Of a stretch of DNA of 64,000 nt, positions 34,827 to 44,365 are shown one piece after another. A program made the position numbers and the translations under genes. Source of the DNA: Oligoflexia bacterium (lineage in GTDB: Bacteria > Bdellovibrionota > Bacteriovoracia > Bacteriovoracales > Bacteriovoracaceae). Position 1 is the first letter of the stretch. Each line of letters opens with the position of its first letter. The notes beneath the pieces are model-generated. The model did no database searches and had not been told where the DNA came from. It saw only the letters and a program-made list of their open reading frames with translations. The stretch is taken from NCBI GenBank assembly GCA_015231955.1, contig JADGAN010000016.1:36324-100323 (forward strand). The letters are read 5' to 3'.

Positions 34827-36886
34827 GATGGAGATACCACAAAAATCATCTGCCCACAATTTAACTGGTGCATGAACTGTTGTAATCGCTCTACATGAGG
34901 GCGATTTTTTTCATGCAAATCAATAACCTCTCCAATTAAAGTTCTAGAGCTTTTCCATTTCAAGTGATGAATTTTAAAATGGCCACCTAAAGCGCTGTCA
35001 TTGCCGATCCTACCAATCGCCTCTTGGTAGGAAGGATCCGCCATATTTTCCCGCTGCTGCAGTAAGCTTTCAGAGTGTTTTAAGAGCAAAGGAGTAGAAG
35101 AAAACTTACTGCTTTTGTGGCCTTTGCTGTTATAGAAGATGTCCGCATTGGAGTCTAAAAAGTCGGTGCCAATATTCAAGAGTGCTTCCGAGTTATGGTA
35201 TTGACGAATGATCTCATAAGAGTTGGAGCAAAAAGTTTTTTTCTCGGCATTAGAGAGTTCTAGGAGCGTTTTGTAGGTGGCATTATTATAGAGCTTTTGA
35301 TGATGATAAGATTTTACAAGAGTATTCTCATAAGCAACAGCTTTGCTTAGAATAAAATTAAAAAAGCTGTTGCCAGTTTTTCCAAAGATGATGTCTTGGG
35401 ATTGATGAAAACTTTCAATAATCGATTGATTGGTAAAAGCTCCTTCGTCACTTGCAATATAATTTTTCTGTGCAATTAACCTTTCGAGAATCTGTTTTTG
35501 CGTTTGAATCCTTGCTTTAAGCGAGAGCAAATCCTCTACGCTGTTTTTATAGGAAGCGGGTTCCTTGAATTTTAGCGTTGACTGCTCTTTGTCTGACTCG
35601 AGTGCTGCTTGCAATTCGATTAAAGGTTCGATTAAAGTGTTACTGATGTTGTCAGCACTTTTACCTTTTAGTTTTGATAAAAGAGAGTCATCCATTAATA
35701 AATCGATATCTTTTTTAATATCGAGGAGTGGATAGTTTTCGGGATTAATGTTTGCTTTCACTAATTCACCCCTTAGCGCCAGTAGTGTAGAGGGGACAAG
35801 TTGCTTTAACTTACTCTCGGCGCTTTTAATCTCGAGTTCATTTGCTTTGAGCGTTTTCTCATCAAAAACTGGCAATGATAATTTTTTTATCACCTCTGGG
35901 ATCAGTGTTAGCAGAGTGTTGTTGGCCAAACCGCCCATGCCTTTACTTATATCACTTATTTTGGCAGTTTCTAAATCTTTGATTTGAGAATCGATGGCCG
36001 CTTCAATTTTTTGTGCGCGCAAAAGACGTTCTTGATCTGCTGGGGATTTTAAGCGAAAAAATTGCATATCTTCTAATTCTACTCTTACTTTATAAAAAGA
36101 GCAGACGAGATCTACAAACTGTTTACGATCATCATAGTCTCTCCAATCAAAGGCCGGTATGAGGAGGGCATGGACAATTTTCATGATAGAACCGATAGCG
36201 GTTCCCGCCATCGCGGCCCCTAAAGCGTAGGGTGGTCCTATGTTTAGGCCGCCAGCGGGAAAGTATAACCCTACTTGGGAAATGTTGGTAATGGTATCAG
36301 CAATCACAGGAATCAACCCCCGAGTGCGAATATCAATAGAGCAATCTTGCTTGCTCACAAGGGTACTAAGGCCACTAAGAGCAGTTTGCATTTTGTTTAA
36401 GGCCTCCTTTCCTAGGTAGTAGTTAAAGGCCCTGGGATCAACGGAGGAGACGGTCGTATGAGTGACACTGCCACTACTGGTCGCTGCTGCTATTTTCTGC
36501 TCTTGCAAATACTGGGCCTCACGATGGGTAAGAATGTTATTGGTACTAGCAAGGGAGCTTCCAATACTCTCCATAAGCTCTTTATGGTTTGTTTGGCACT
36601 TGGTTCCCTTAAGTCCAGTATACACTTGGTTTAATTTATCTAAAATGGATTGATTGCTGCTCGCAGAGATGGGGCAGGCGCTAAGGCGCTTCTTGACACC
36701 AGTGGTACTTGCTTCCGCCAAGAACTTACTGGCCTCTTCACGAATGTCTTTAATGGTAGCAGAGGTTGCTACTTTTTCTACCTCAAGCGAGCTTATACAA
36801 CTGTCACCCTCTGTAGAGAACGCATGACCCACAAAGAGAATCATGCTAAAAAATAGTAGCGCTATTACGGTGCTTGATGAATTCAT
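34823..36886 (-). CDS. Large secreted helical protein of unknown function
   Basis: The 687-residue protein has a signal peptide (about residues 1-25, VGHAFSTEG) and is mostly helical, with several charged coiled-coil segments. There is a glycine/alanine-rich hydrophobic stretch (residues ~215-245, GPPYALGAAMAGTAIGSIM) that could insert in a membrane. I recognise no domain. Similar secreted helical proteins of unknown family recur in this window. It converges with coaE, overlapping by four bases, and has its own promoter region at 36887-37032. Confidence 0.65.
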   Translation of the reverse strand: MNSSSTVIALLFFSMILFVGHAFSTEGDSCISSLEVEKVATSATIKDIREEASKFLAEASTTGVKKRLSACPISASSNQSILDKLNQVYTGLKGTKCQTNHKELMESIGSSLASTNNILTHREAQYLQEQKIAAATSSGSVTHTTVSSVDPRAFNYYLGKEALNKMQTALSGLSTLVSKQDCSIDIRTRGLIPVIADTITNISQVGLYFPAGGLNIGPPYALGAAMAGTAIGSIMKIVHALLIPAFDWRDYDDRKQFVDLVCSFYKVRVELEDMQFFRLKSPADQERLLRAQKIEAAIDSQIKDLETAKISDISKGMGGLANNTLLTLIPEVIKKLSLPVFDEKTLKANELEIKSAESKLKQLVPSTLLALRGELVKANINPENYPLLDIKKDIDLLMDDSLLSKLKGKSADNISNTLIEPLIELQAALESDKEQSTLKFKEPASYKNSVEDLLSLKARIQTQKQILERLIAQKNYIASDEGAFTNQSIIESFHQSQDIIFGKTGNSFFNFILSKAVAYENTLVKSYHHQKLYNNATYKTLLELSNAEKKTFCSNSYEIIRQYHNSEALLNIGTDFLDSNADIFYNSKGHKSSKFSSTPLLLKHSESLLQQRENMADPSYQEAIGRIGNDSALGGHFKIHHLKWKSSRTLIGEVIDLHEKNRPHVERLQQFMHQLNCGQMIFVVSPS

Positions 36887-37032
36887 ATTTGCAGTTGCTC
36901 CTGTTCTTATAAAAGAAGCTTATTTTACGCTTGAATGAACTTAAATTTTAAAAGTTTAGTTGATTCTTTGCGCGTTTCTTAATATTTTCTAGGAGTTACT
37001 TTTGATACAGATAAAAGAGGACCTGAGTTTGT

Positions 37033-37761
37033 GTGCCATTTTTTTTTGTCATGAAGAAGGGTCTATTAAGAAATCACTTTAAAGAGCAGGAGGCAACTAT
37101 TAAGAATTCACCACTCGATTTAATTTTAGAATTAGAAAAACTTTTGGCCAGTGATCCGATCGCACTAAGCATCCTTGGCGATTTACGAGAGCAGGTGGTG
37201 CCAAGTAAACAGCGATTGGCCAAGCAACAAGTTGTAGAGAAGCGAGGTTTTGAACTTCCCGAAGAATTTGTTCAAGAGAAGAATGCCTCCTTTGTGCTAT
37301 TCAGTGATGGTGCTTGCAAAGAGAATCCCGGAGGAGTGGGGGCCTGGGCCTTTGTTGGACAGAATCGTCAAGGAGAGGTGTTTTTGGAAAAGAGTGGTGT
37401 TGCCAATAATACTACCAATAATCGCATGGAGCTCACTGGAGTGATCAGGGCATTAGAGCACCTCTACCAATACTTAGAAGAAAATTCGCAAGCGGCGGCC
37501 AAGAGCAAGGAGGTCATCTTCCTTTTTACCGATTCTCGTTACGTTGTCGACGGTTTTAGTAAGTGGATGGCCGGATGGAAAAGGCGTGGTTGGAAAAAAC
37601 CTGACAATCGTGAGCCTGAAAATTTAGAGCTATGGCAAAGGCTCGATCGTCTTCATCATGAAGTGTTTTCCAAACTAAAAATCTTATGGGTACGCGGACA
37701 CGTTGGACACCCTCAAAATGAGTATTGCGATCAACTCTGTACGGAGCGTTTAAAAGCGTAA
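37033..37761 (+). CDS. rnhA: Ribonuclease HI with N-terminal extension
   Basis: The catalytic set D-E-D-D is present: FSDGACKENPGG, NRMELTGVIRAL, FTDSRYVVDG and WVRGHVGHPQNEYCDQL. The latter also holds the flexible-loop His. The basic handle region (WMAGWKRRGWKKPDNREPEN) is present, as in E. coli RNase HI. About 85 residues precede the domain; they are helical and lack a recognisable hybrid-binding motif. The start is unclear: GTG 37033 has AGAGGA upstream, ATG 37051 does not. The enzyme removes RNA from RNA-DNA hybrids. A weak hairpin (AAAGCG/CGCTTT) follows the stop. Confidence 0.93.
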   Translation: MPFFFVMKKGLLRNHFKEQEATIKNSPLDLILELEKLLASDPIALSILGDLREQVVPSKQRLAKQQVVEKRGFELPEEFVQEKNASFVLFSDGACKENPGGVGAWAFVGQNRQGEVFLEKSGVANNTTNNRMELTGVIRALEHLYQYLEENSQAAAKSKEVIFLFTDSRYVVDGFSKWMAGWKRRGWKKPDNREPENLELWQRLDRLHHEVFSKLKILWVRGHVGHPQNEYCDQLCTERLKA

Positions 37762-37898
37762 AAGCGTAGTTTCGCTTTGCTGACACTTTTTTGGGGCATG
37801 TAGATTTCATTCTCGAAGGATAATGTTTTGATATTGCATCAACCATTTGCTGGGTTTGGAGTGATGGTATACTTCCATTACAAACTGGAGGTGTTTTG

Positions 37899-38717
37899 GT
37901 GAAAAAAAAAAATAGGTATAATTTAGTTCTCTTCCTTTGCTCTTTTGTGGTTACATGCTGCCTCTCCTTACATGCTTTGCAAGCAGAGGAGCTGCAGACA
38001 ATGAAGTATGAGGCGTTTGATTGGGACGATAACGTGGTGAAGATGCCAAGTGAGATCGTCTTGTTTCCCAAAGTGAAAACGCTTCAGCAGAAGCGTTCAC
38101 TCTCTACAAGTGATTTTGCCAAGCTAAAGGATCTCATCGGGAAAGAGGGTGAGCTTCGCGATTATCAACTTGGTCCTGATTCCTATTATCGAATGGCAGA
38201 CGATCCGGGAGGAAAAGTTAATTTCTTTCTGCAAGATTTAGAGGAGGCGCTGGCAAAAGGAACCCATTGGCAAGGACCAGTGTGGAGGCACTTTAAGCAG
38301 GCGCTGGATGATCCCCAAATGAAAGATCGTGTTTTCATTGTGACTGCTCGTGGGAACTCTCGTAAATCGATTCATGAGGGGATAAAAAGGTTACAAGAGT
38401 TGGGTTACATTAAGTATGTGATGCCCGAAGAGAATATTTGGGTGGTAGGCAACGACGAGACGTTTGCAGGTGAGTTTAAAGCTTACTTTGGAAAAGCGCC
38501 AAGCGAAGAGCTCTTGGTGAGAGGGGCCGATCGCTCACAAGCAAAATTGGAAGTGCTAAAAGAGTTACTCTTACAAGCACAACAGGGTGCTGAGGCGAGT
38601 GGTTGTCTACTCGATTTTCATTTTAGCGATGATGATCGCTCCAATATTAATCGTGTGCTACAAGGGTTAAGTGAAAGTGTGGGTAAGATTTTAAGTGTGC
38701 ATTATACTGGAGGTTAA
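37899..38717 (+). CDS. Secreted HAD-like phosphatase
   Basis: After a signal peptide (core LFLCSFVVTCCLSLHA) the protein has an HAD-type first motif, EAFDWDDNVVKMP. Motif II is VFIVTARGNSRKS and motif IV may be DFHFSDDDRSN. This order suggests a HAD-superfamily phosphatase outside the cytoplasm. GTG at 37899 is preferred because GGAGG lies eight bases upstream; TTG at 37896 is in the same frame. The nucleophile position reads D-W-D-D-N, with Asn where T/V is usual. The substrate is unknown. It converges with the proline operon. Confidence 0.65.
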   Translation: MKKKNRYNLVLFLCSFVVTCCLSLHALQAEELQTMKYEAFDWDDNVVKMPSEIVLFPKVKTLQQKRSLSTSDFAKLKDLIGKEGELRDYQLGPDSYYRMADDPGGKVNFFLQDLEEALAKGTHWQGPVWRHFKQALDDPQMKDRVFIVTARGNSRKSIHEGIKRLQELGYIKYVMPEENIWVVGNDETFAGEFKAYFGKAPSEELLVRGADRSQAKLEVLKELLLQAQQGAEASGCLLDFHFSDDDRSNINRVLQGLSESVGKILSVHYTGG

Positions 38718-38756
38718 AGCGGTCACTTTTGCTTGCAGCTCCTCGGTAGTGAGCTT

Positions 38757-40397
38757 TTAGCTTTCGAGCATGTGAGGATAATCGATTTGGTGAACCGGTA
38801 CAAAATTCTCTTTGATGCTTCGAGGGCTGACCCAACGTAAGAGATTTAAGTGCGATCCCGCTTTATCGTTGGTGCCACTGCCGCGAGCTCCACCAAAAGG
38901 TTGTTGTCCCACTACCGCCCCTGTGGGTTTATCGTTAATATAGAAGTTCCCTGCACAGTTGCGAAGTGCTTTGGAAAGGTGAGCGATCACCTCGCGATCT
39001 CTTGCAAAGATGGCCCCGGTCAGTGCATAAGGACTTGTCTCATCCACAAGCTTTAAGCTCTTTTCTAACTCAGCATCGTCGTAGTAGTAGACGGTGAGTA
39101 CGGGACCAAAGATCTCCTCTTCCATTAATTTAAATTTAGGATTGCTGGTTTCTACAACGGTAGGGTGAATAAAGTATCCTTTGCTGTCGTCATATTTTCC
39201 ACCAATCACCACTTTGGCATCGCTCGCACGACGAGCGTACTCAATATAGGATACAATATTATCAAAAGAGTTTTTGTCGATAACTGCACCCATAAAGGTT
39301 TTGAAATCACAAATATCGCCAACTGTAATCGTCTCTACCATTTTCACCATTTCCTCGCGAACGCTAGGCCAAATCGACTTAGGGACGTAGGCACGACTTG
39401 CTGCCGAACACTTTTGTCCTTGGTACTCGAAGGCGCCGCGAACCATGGCCACAGCGAGTGCGCGGATATCGCAATCTTTATGAGCAAAGATAAAATCTTT
39501 ACCACCAGTTTCACCGACGATGCGCGGATAATTTTTGTAAATATTTTTGGACAGATTTTCCCCTACAGTTTTCCACATCGTTTGGAAGACGGAGGTGGAG
39601 CCGGTAAAGTGAATGCCGGCCAGTGCTGGGTGATTTAAAACGGTGTTGCCAATCTCGCTGCCTTTTCCGGGAATCATGTTGATCACGCCTCCTGGAAGTC
39701 CCGCCTCTTGTAGGAGTTTCATGATGTAGTAAGAGGAGAGCATGGAGGTGGATGCTGGTTTCCAGAGGGCCACATTTCCAAGCATTGCAGGCGCGGTCGG
39801 CAAGTTGCCTCCAATGGAGGTGAAGTTAAAGGGAGAGACGGCAAAGATAAGGCCTTCGAGTGGGCGATACTCCAAGCGGTTCCAGTTGCCAGTGGGGCTC
39901 ACCATGGGTTGCTCTTTGTAAATCTCTTGCATGTAGTAGACGTTAAAGCGAAAAAAATCGATCAACTCGCAAGCGGAGTCGATCTCTGCTTGAAAGGGGG
40001 ATTTGCTTTGGCCAAGCATGGTGGCAGCGTTGACGATATAACGATACTTGGTCGCCAAGAGATCGGCGGCCTTTAAAAAGATTGCAGCACGATCTTCAAA
40101 ACTTACTTCACTCCACGCTTCCCGTGCACAAAGTGAACTCTTGATCGCCATGGCAATCTCTTCGGGGCCTGCCTTGTGGTAGCGGCCAAGTTTTAAGGAG
40201 TGATCGTGAGGGCAGCGGATCTCTTCCACTCTATTGGTGCGAATCTCTTCTCCTCCGATAAAGAGAGGCACATCGACGCTTTCGCGCTTTTGCCGTTCCA
40301 ACTCTTGTTTTAAGAGCTGTTTTTCTGGCGATCCTGGGGCATACATCTTAATCGCTTCATTTTGGGGAACAGGTGCAGTGAAAATGGCCATGCTCAT
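38757..40397 (-). CDS. pruA: 1-pyrroline-5-carboxylate dehydrogenase
   Basis: The 546-residue aldehyde dehydrogenase is of the single-function P5C type (about 540 residues). The catalytic Cys is in GQKCSAASRAYVP and the general-base Glu in RIVGETGGKDF. The conserved AVSPFNFTSIGGNLPTAPAM and QQPFGGARGSGTNDKAG segments are present. It oxidises glutamate semialdehyde to glutamate, the second step of proline breakdown. Only 30 bases separate it from the upstream flavoprotein fusion, so the pair forms a proline-catabolism operon. No classical proline dehydrogenase (PutA/FadM type) is present. Confidence 0.95.
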   Translation of the reverse strand: MSMAIFTAPVPQNEAIKMYAPGSPEKQLLKQELERQKRESVDVPLFIGGEEIRTNRVEEIRCPHDHSLKLGRYHKAGPEEIAMAIKSSLCAREAWSEVSFEDRAAIFLKAADLLATKYRYIVNAATMLGQSKSPFQAEIDSACELIDFFRFNVYYMQEIYKEQPMVSPTGNWNRLEYRPLEGLIFAVSPFNFTSIGGNLPTAPAMLGNVALWKPASTSMLSSYYIMKLLQEAGLPGGVINMIPGKGSEIGNTVLNHPALAGIHFTGSTSVFQTMWKTVGENLSKNIYKNYPRIVGETGGKDFIFAHKDCDIRALAVAMVRGAFEYQGQKCSAASRAYVPKSIWPSVREEMVKMVETITVGDICDFKTFMGAVIDKNSFDNIVSYIEYARRASDAKVVIGGKYDDSKGYFIHPTVVETSNPKFKLMEEEIFGPVLTVYYYDDAELEKSLKLVDETSPYALTGAIFARDREVIAHLSKALRNCAGNFYINDKPTGAVVGQQPFGGARGSGTNDKAGSHLNLLRWVSPRSIKENFVPVHQIDYPHMLES

Positions 40398-40427
40398 ATT
40401 GAACTCCTTCGTTTTTTAAGTGAAAAA

Positions 40428-43400
40428 TTATTTCATGGTTTCTTTAAGATCACTCTTATGCTCTTCGATCGTACACTCACTGATCCAGGGGTGGGTTTTT
40501 CCCTCTAAGATGGTGTGAGCGAGCGCCAGTCCATCGCCGGGAGCGCACATAAAGCCGTGTCCCTTCTTGGCAACGTTTAAGTAAAAACCTTTGACTGGAG
40601 TTTTGCCAATCATGGGGATGCCCGATTGTCTTCCCACGTAGTGTTCAGAAAAGTTGCGAATGATGCCTACGTCGGAGAGTGCTGGCTGACAAAGTAACAT
40701 CGCCTTGGCCATACGAGCGAGAAAATAGATATAAGAGTGGGTATTTAATCCTTTAATCGGGTGTTCTGGGCTGTAACAGGCGACAAACTCCCCTTCATTA
40801 ACGTTTGCTTCCATGCGCTTTTGTTGCCAATAACCGGAAAGCGTTGGGTGATAAGAGACAATGAGTGGATCGAGCCAAAGCGGCATCTTCTCGGTGATAA
40901 AGGCGCCATGGCGTTCAATCCATATTTGCGAGGAGAGATCGATGCCGACCATCTTTGCTACGCGAACCGCAGCGGTACCAGCGGCGTTGACAATGGAGTC
41001 ACACTCAATATAGCGATGAGCTTTACTTTGCTTATCAAAAACATAAAGTCCCTTCACTTGATTGTTTTCGACGTTAACACTGACCACTTCACTGTTGTTA
41101 TAAAAGCGCACCCCTCGCTTTTTGGCATCTTCAGCAAACATGTAGGTGGCCCTAAAAGGATTTGCTCCTCCCGCCTCTGGAAAGTGCACGAGGGAGGTGA
41201 CTTTGGTGTAATCGATGCCAGGCACATAACGATCAAATTGTGCGCGATCTTCGGTCAAAGTAAAGGGAACTTTAGAGCTTTCCCAGGTGGGGATACTTTT
41301 CTTGAAGAGCGTTTTTTGATTTTCATCGAAAGCGAGATAGACGTAACCGCCTTGGTGCCAGCCTACATCTTCACCAATGAGCTCTTTGGAGTTTTTATAA
41401 ACTTCGAGCCCTTTTTTGGCGCGTTCAACTTTATTGCTGGTATTAAATCCGGTGCGGATACCACCTAGTGCCGCGCCAGTTTTTCCAGAGGATAAGAAGT
41501 TACTTTCTAAAACGATAACATCGGCTTCGCCCATTTTAGCAAGCCACCAGGCGGTCATGACACCATTGATACCACCGCCAATGATGACGATCTTTGCACG
41601 CTCTTGCTGTTTTTTCTCCTCTTCATTTAAATGGACATCTTTCTTTAAGTAGGTGTTAACAATCTCTTGAGGGATGGTTCTTACCTGCTCAATGCCTTCA
41701 AAGAGTGCGATCTCCTCTTGGGAGAATTTTAATTTTGCCGCCTCTCCCAGGGTGATGCGTTTTACTGGTGGTCTAAAGATACTGCGGCGGGAGCGCTTGA
41801 TCTCTAAAATATCTTCGGGACTTTTCTTGAGTTCACGCTTTAAAATGCCTTCGATGATATTGGTACAACTCATGCCTCGGCACTGTCCCATGCCTACGCG
41901 GGTGAGACGCTTTAGCTCATTGATGGTGGTGTATCCACGCCTAATAAGCGCAATAATCTCGTCATAGGTTACCTCTTCACAGCGACAAATGTAGTTGGAG
42001 TTTTTATCTCCTTTGTCGATATTTTGTTGCATGATCGTATTGAGCACACGTGAAGGGGCGTGGACATCGACGGCAGTAGCGGTGAAAGCGTGCTGCTTTT
42101 CCACTAAAACGGTAATGGTACCACAATCGGTTTTTTGTTTGGGTTTTTGTAGCTTGTGGACACTACCCTTGGTGATCACCTGGCCTTGAGCATTGTAGAG
42201 GTCGATCAAGTGGCCCTCTTGGGGATAGGGGAGAAACTCAAAGGGGAGGGTGAGTGCCGAATGAGTGTCGCTATAATTGTATTGAAGAATGCGAATAGCA
42301 CGTCCAGGACAGGCCGGCACACAAAGGCCGCACCCTTTACAAAGATTAAAGTTGACACTAGGTTGCTGATTAATCTTATCGCCGATCGAGATGGCACCGA
42401 GGTGACAAGAGCTCTCACACGGATTACAAGGAATATCTTGGGTACAGGAGATTAAAACTTTTTTCTCCTTCCCCACAAAACTTTCAGCACTGACTTGTTG
42501 ATTAAAATTTTTAGGCACAAATTCAAAGTTCATCATCATGCCGTTAACTTTACTTTTACCAATACCTAAGCGTTTCCCAAAGGTTCCCATCTCAATATTA
42601 TCGAGAAGACGGAAGGCGTCTTCTACCATAAAATTAAATTCGGGATGGGGATGTCCGAGGTCGAGCGCGGCCTTAAGCCCTGCAATTCTTCCCTCGAGGC
42701 GAGCAATCGAGGCCTCTCCAATCACAGCGCAATCGCCTGCAATAAAAATATCTTTGTTGGAGGTTTGCCTAAATTTATCAAAGGCGGGCACTTCTCCTAG
42801 CTCAGGGATATAGGTGAATTCGCAATCGGCCTGCCAGAGCAGCTCATTTAAAGGAGCAAGTCCTACGGCCAGGCAAATCGTATCCACCTCAAGCTCTTTT
42901 TCACTCCCCGTGATCCACTGCCAGCGATCATCGAGTGCGACGATGGTGGCACCCTCCACGCGATCTTTTCCTCGCGCGCGTTTTAAGGTGTGGCGAGTGT
43001 AGATGGGAACTCCGAGCGCTTGCACTTTTTTAACGTGAACCTCATAAGCACCCATGTGGTCCATCCCTTCCACGATGGCAGCAACCTCCACTCCTGCTTG
43101 AATCAGTTGGTACGCCAAGATCACTCCAATGTTGCCACCACCAATGATGAGCACCCGTTTTCCAGGGCGAACACCATAAAGATTCATCAGCGTTTGCGCT
43201 CCACCTGCTCCCATCACCCCGGGTAGGCAGTTGCCTTCAAAGCTTGCAAACTTTTCGCTGGCGCCTGTTGCTAAAATCACCTTTTTGGCCACAATAAAAT
43301 TTAAGCGATCTTCATCGCGAAAGGCGAGCATATTTTGGGGATAAAGGCCAACAACGGTGCTGCTTGGACGCACATCCACGCTGGTGTTAGCGAGATCTTT

Positions 43401-44006
43401 TTTCATTTGATTAGCAATCTCATAACCGCGGATGCTGGCGCCCAGCTCTTTTGTTCCAAAGAAGGTGTGAGTTTGCAGTGCTAGCTGTCCACCTAAGTAA
43501 GGTTTGTCATCAAAGAGCACCACATTCTTCACCCCTGCGCGAGCAGCAGTGATCGCCGCCTCTAGCCCTGCAGGTCCGGCACCAATGATGGCGATATCGC
43601 ATTTAGGATGAGCTTGACTCATGCCTGAGGGAGAGATATCGATGCGTTTAATGGGAAGGCGCTTGAACACTTGCACATCATCTTCACCACCCATATAGTG
43701 AACACTCATCCCCTCTTCGAGAGGAGTTACACACGTCATCACATTGGGTTTTCCATTCACGTGCATGGCACAAGAACAGCAGCGGCCTTGCATACAAAAA
43801 GGCCCATAGGGAGTGTGCTTTTTTGCTCCCTCTTTAAGTTTTATGATCCCATTACTTGCGAGTGCCACTAAGATCGGCTCTCCCTCGATGCCCTGTAAAC
43901 TTTTTCCTTCAAAATTAAAGGCGACTTCACGCTTTGGTCCTTCGAAGTCGAGTACCGGATGATCTTTGATTCTGTATTCGTAACTATCGTGATGGTTTGA
44001 CATCAT
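40428..44006 (-). CDS. Single-chain HcnABC-like flavoprotein fusion, probable proline dehydrogenase
   Basis: One ~1190-residue chain joins five modules. They are a 2Fe-2S domain (FCMQGRCCSCAMHV, residues ~69-82), a pyridine nucleotide-disulfide oxidoreductase (IIGAGPAGLEAAITAA near 130; VLIIGGGNIGVILAY near 275), and a ferredoxin-like segment (CTQDIPCNPCESSC; CKGCGLCVPACPG). Then come a BFD-type 2Fe-2S domain (ICRCEEVTYDEI; GMGQCRGMSC) and a DAO-type amine oxidase (VIIGGGINGVMTAWWLAKMG). These equal the separate subunits of HcnABC, opine oxidases and archaeal dye-linked L-proline dehydrogenases. The adjacent P5C dehydrogenase makes proline the likely substrate. ATG at 44006 is chosen (AGGAG upstream); a frame from 44045 adds 13 residues. 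Confidence 0.85.
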   Translation of the reverse strand: MMSNHHDSYEYRIKDHPVLDFEGPKREVAFNFEGKSLQGIEGEPILVALASNGIIKLKEGAKKHTPYGPFCMQGRCCSCAMHVNGKPNVMTCVTPLEEGMSVHYMGGEDDVQVFKRLPIKRIDISPSGMSQAHPKCDIAIIGAGPAGLEAAITAARAGVKNVVLFDDKPYLGGQLALQTHTFFGTKELGASIRGYEIANQMKKDLANTSVDVRPSSTVVGLYPQNMLAFRDEDRLNFIVAKKVILATGASEKFASFEGNCLPGVMGAGGAQTLMNLYGVRPGKRVLIIGGGNIGVILAYQLIQAGVEVAAIVEGMDHMGAYEVHVKKVQALGVPIYTRHTLKRARGKDRVEGATIVALDDRWQWITGSEKELEVDTICLAVGLAPLNELLWQADCEFTYIPELGEVPAFDKFRQTSNKDIFIAGDCAVIGEASIARLEGRIAGLKAALDLGHPHPEFNFMVEDAFRLLDNIEMGTFGKRLGIGKSKVNGMMMNFEFVPKNFNQQVSAESFVGKEKKVLISCTQDIPCNPCESSCHLGAISIGDKINQQPSVNFNLCKGCGLCVPACPGRAIRILQYNYSDTHSALTLPFEFLPYPQEGHLIDLYNAQGQVITKGSVHKLQKPKQKTDCGTITVLVEKQHAFTATAVDVHAPSRVLNTIMQQNIDKGDKNSNYICRCEEVTYDEIIALIRRGYTTINELKRLTRVGMGQCRGMSCTNIIEGILKRELKKSPEDILEIKRSRRSIFRPPVKRITLGEAAKLKFSQEEIALFEGIEQVRTIPQEIVNTYLKKDVHLNEEEKKQQERAKIVIIGGGINGVMTAWWLAKMGEADVIVLESNFLSSGKTGAALGGIRTGFNTSNKVERAKKGLEVYKNSKELIGEDVGWHQGGYVYLAFDENQKTLFKKSIPTWESSKVPFTLTEDRAQFDRYVPGIDYTKVTSLVHFPEAGGANPFRATYMFAEDAKKRGVRFYNNSEVVSVNVENNQVKGLYVFDKQSKAHRYIECDSIVNAAGTAAVRVAKMVGIDLSSQIWIERHGAFITEKMPLWLDPLIVSYHPTLSGYWQQKRMEANVNEGEFVACYSPEHPIKGLNTHSYIYFLARMAKAMLLCQPALSDVGIIRNFSEHYVGRQSGIPMIGKTPVKGFYLNVAKKGHGFMCAPGDGLALAHTILEGKTHPWISECTIEEHKSDLKETMK

Positions 44007-44365
44007 TCCACTCCTATCCAATCCATATCCAAGAAATATTATCAAGCGGGATTCTATTATAAATTTTTACTCAACATAAGAGTAAATTAGCATTTTCTGA
44101 GAATTTATCACTTGTGCGCGGGTTCAAGTTGTTTTGCTCAGATTAAAAACTGAGATAGAGCGGCCTTGCGCACATAAGGCAGGGAGGCAGGGGAGGTGCC
44201 AAGTTTTCAAGGCAGAGGAGTAAAAAAGCTCTAGTGTCGGCCATAGGCAACTTATTAAAATGAAACAGATGCTTGTAAAAAAAACAAAATAAAAATTATT
44301 GATACTATAATGGCCACTTGAAAACATTAAATTCGAGAAGAGAAGAGAAGAGAAGGATTTAATCC
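44007..44365. other. Divergent intergenic region
   Basis: About 360 bases separate the proline operon from the ABC1-kinase gene. The stretch is AT-rich apart from 44155-44210, a GC-rich block with a small hairpin (GCCTT/AAGGC around 44162-44180) and repeated GGGAGG motifs. A purine repeat (GAGAAGAGAAGAGAAG) precedes the kinase start. It must hold both promoters; I see no convincing coding frame. Confidence 0.5.

Noticed and set aside
44124..44327. Minus-strand frame of 67 codons in the divergent spacer
   Set aside because: It has no plausible ribosome binding site and no recognisable pattern; the region must carry two promoters.
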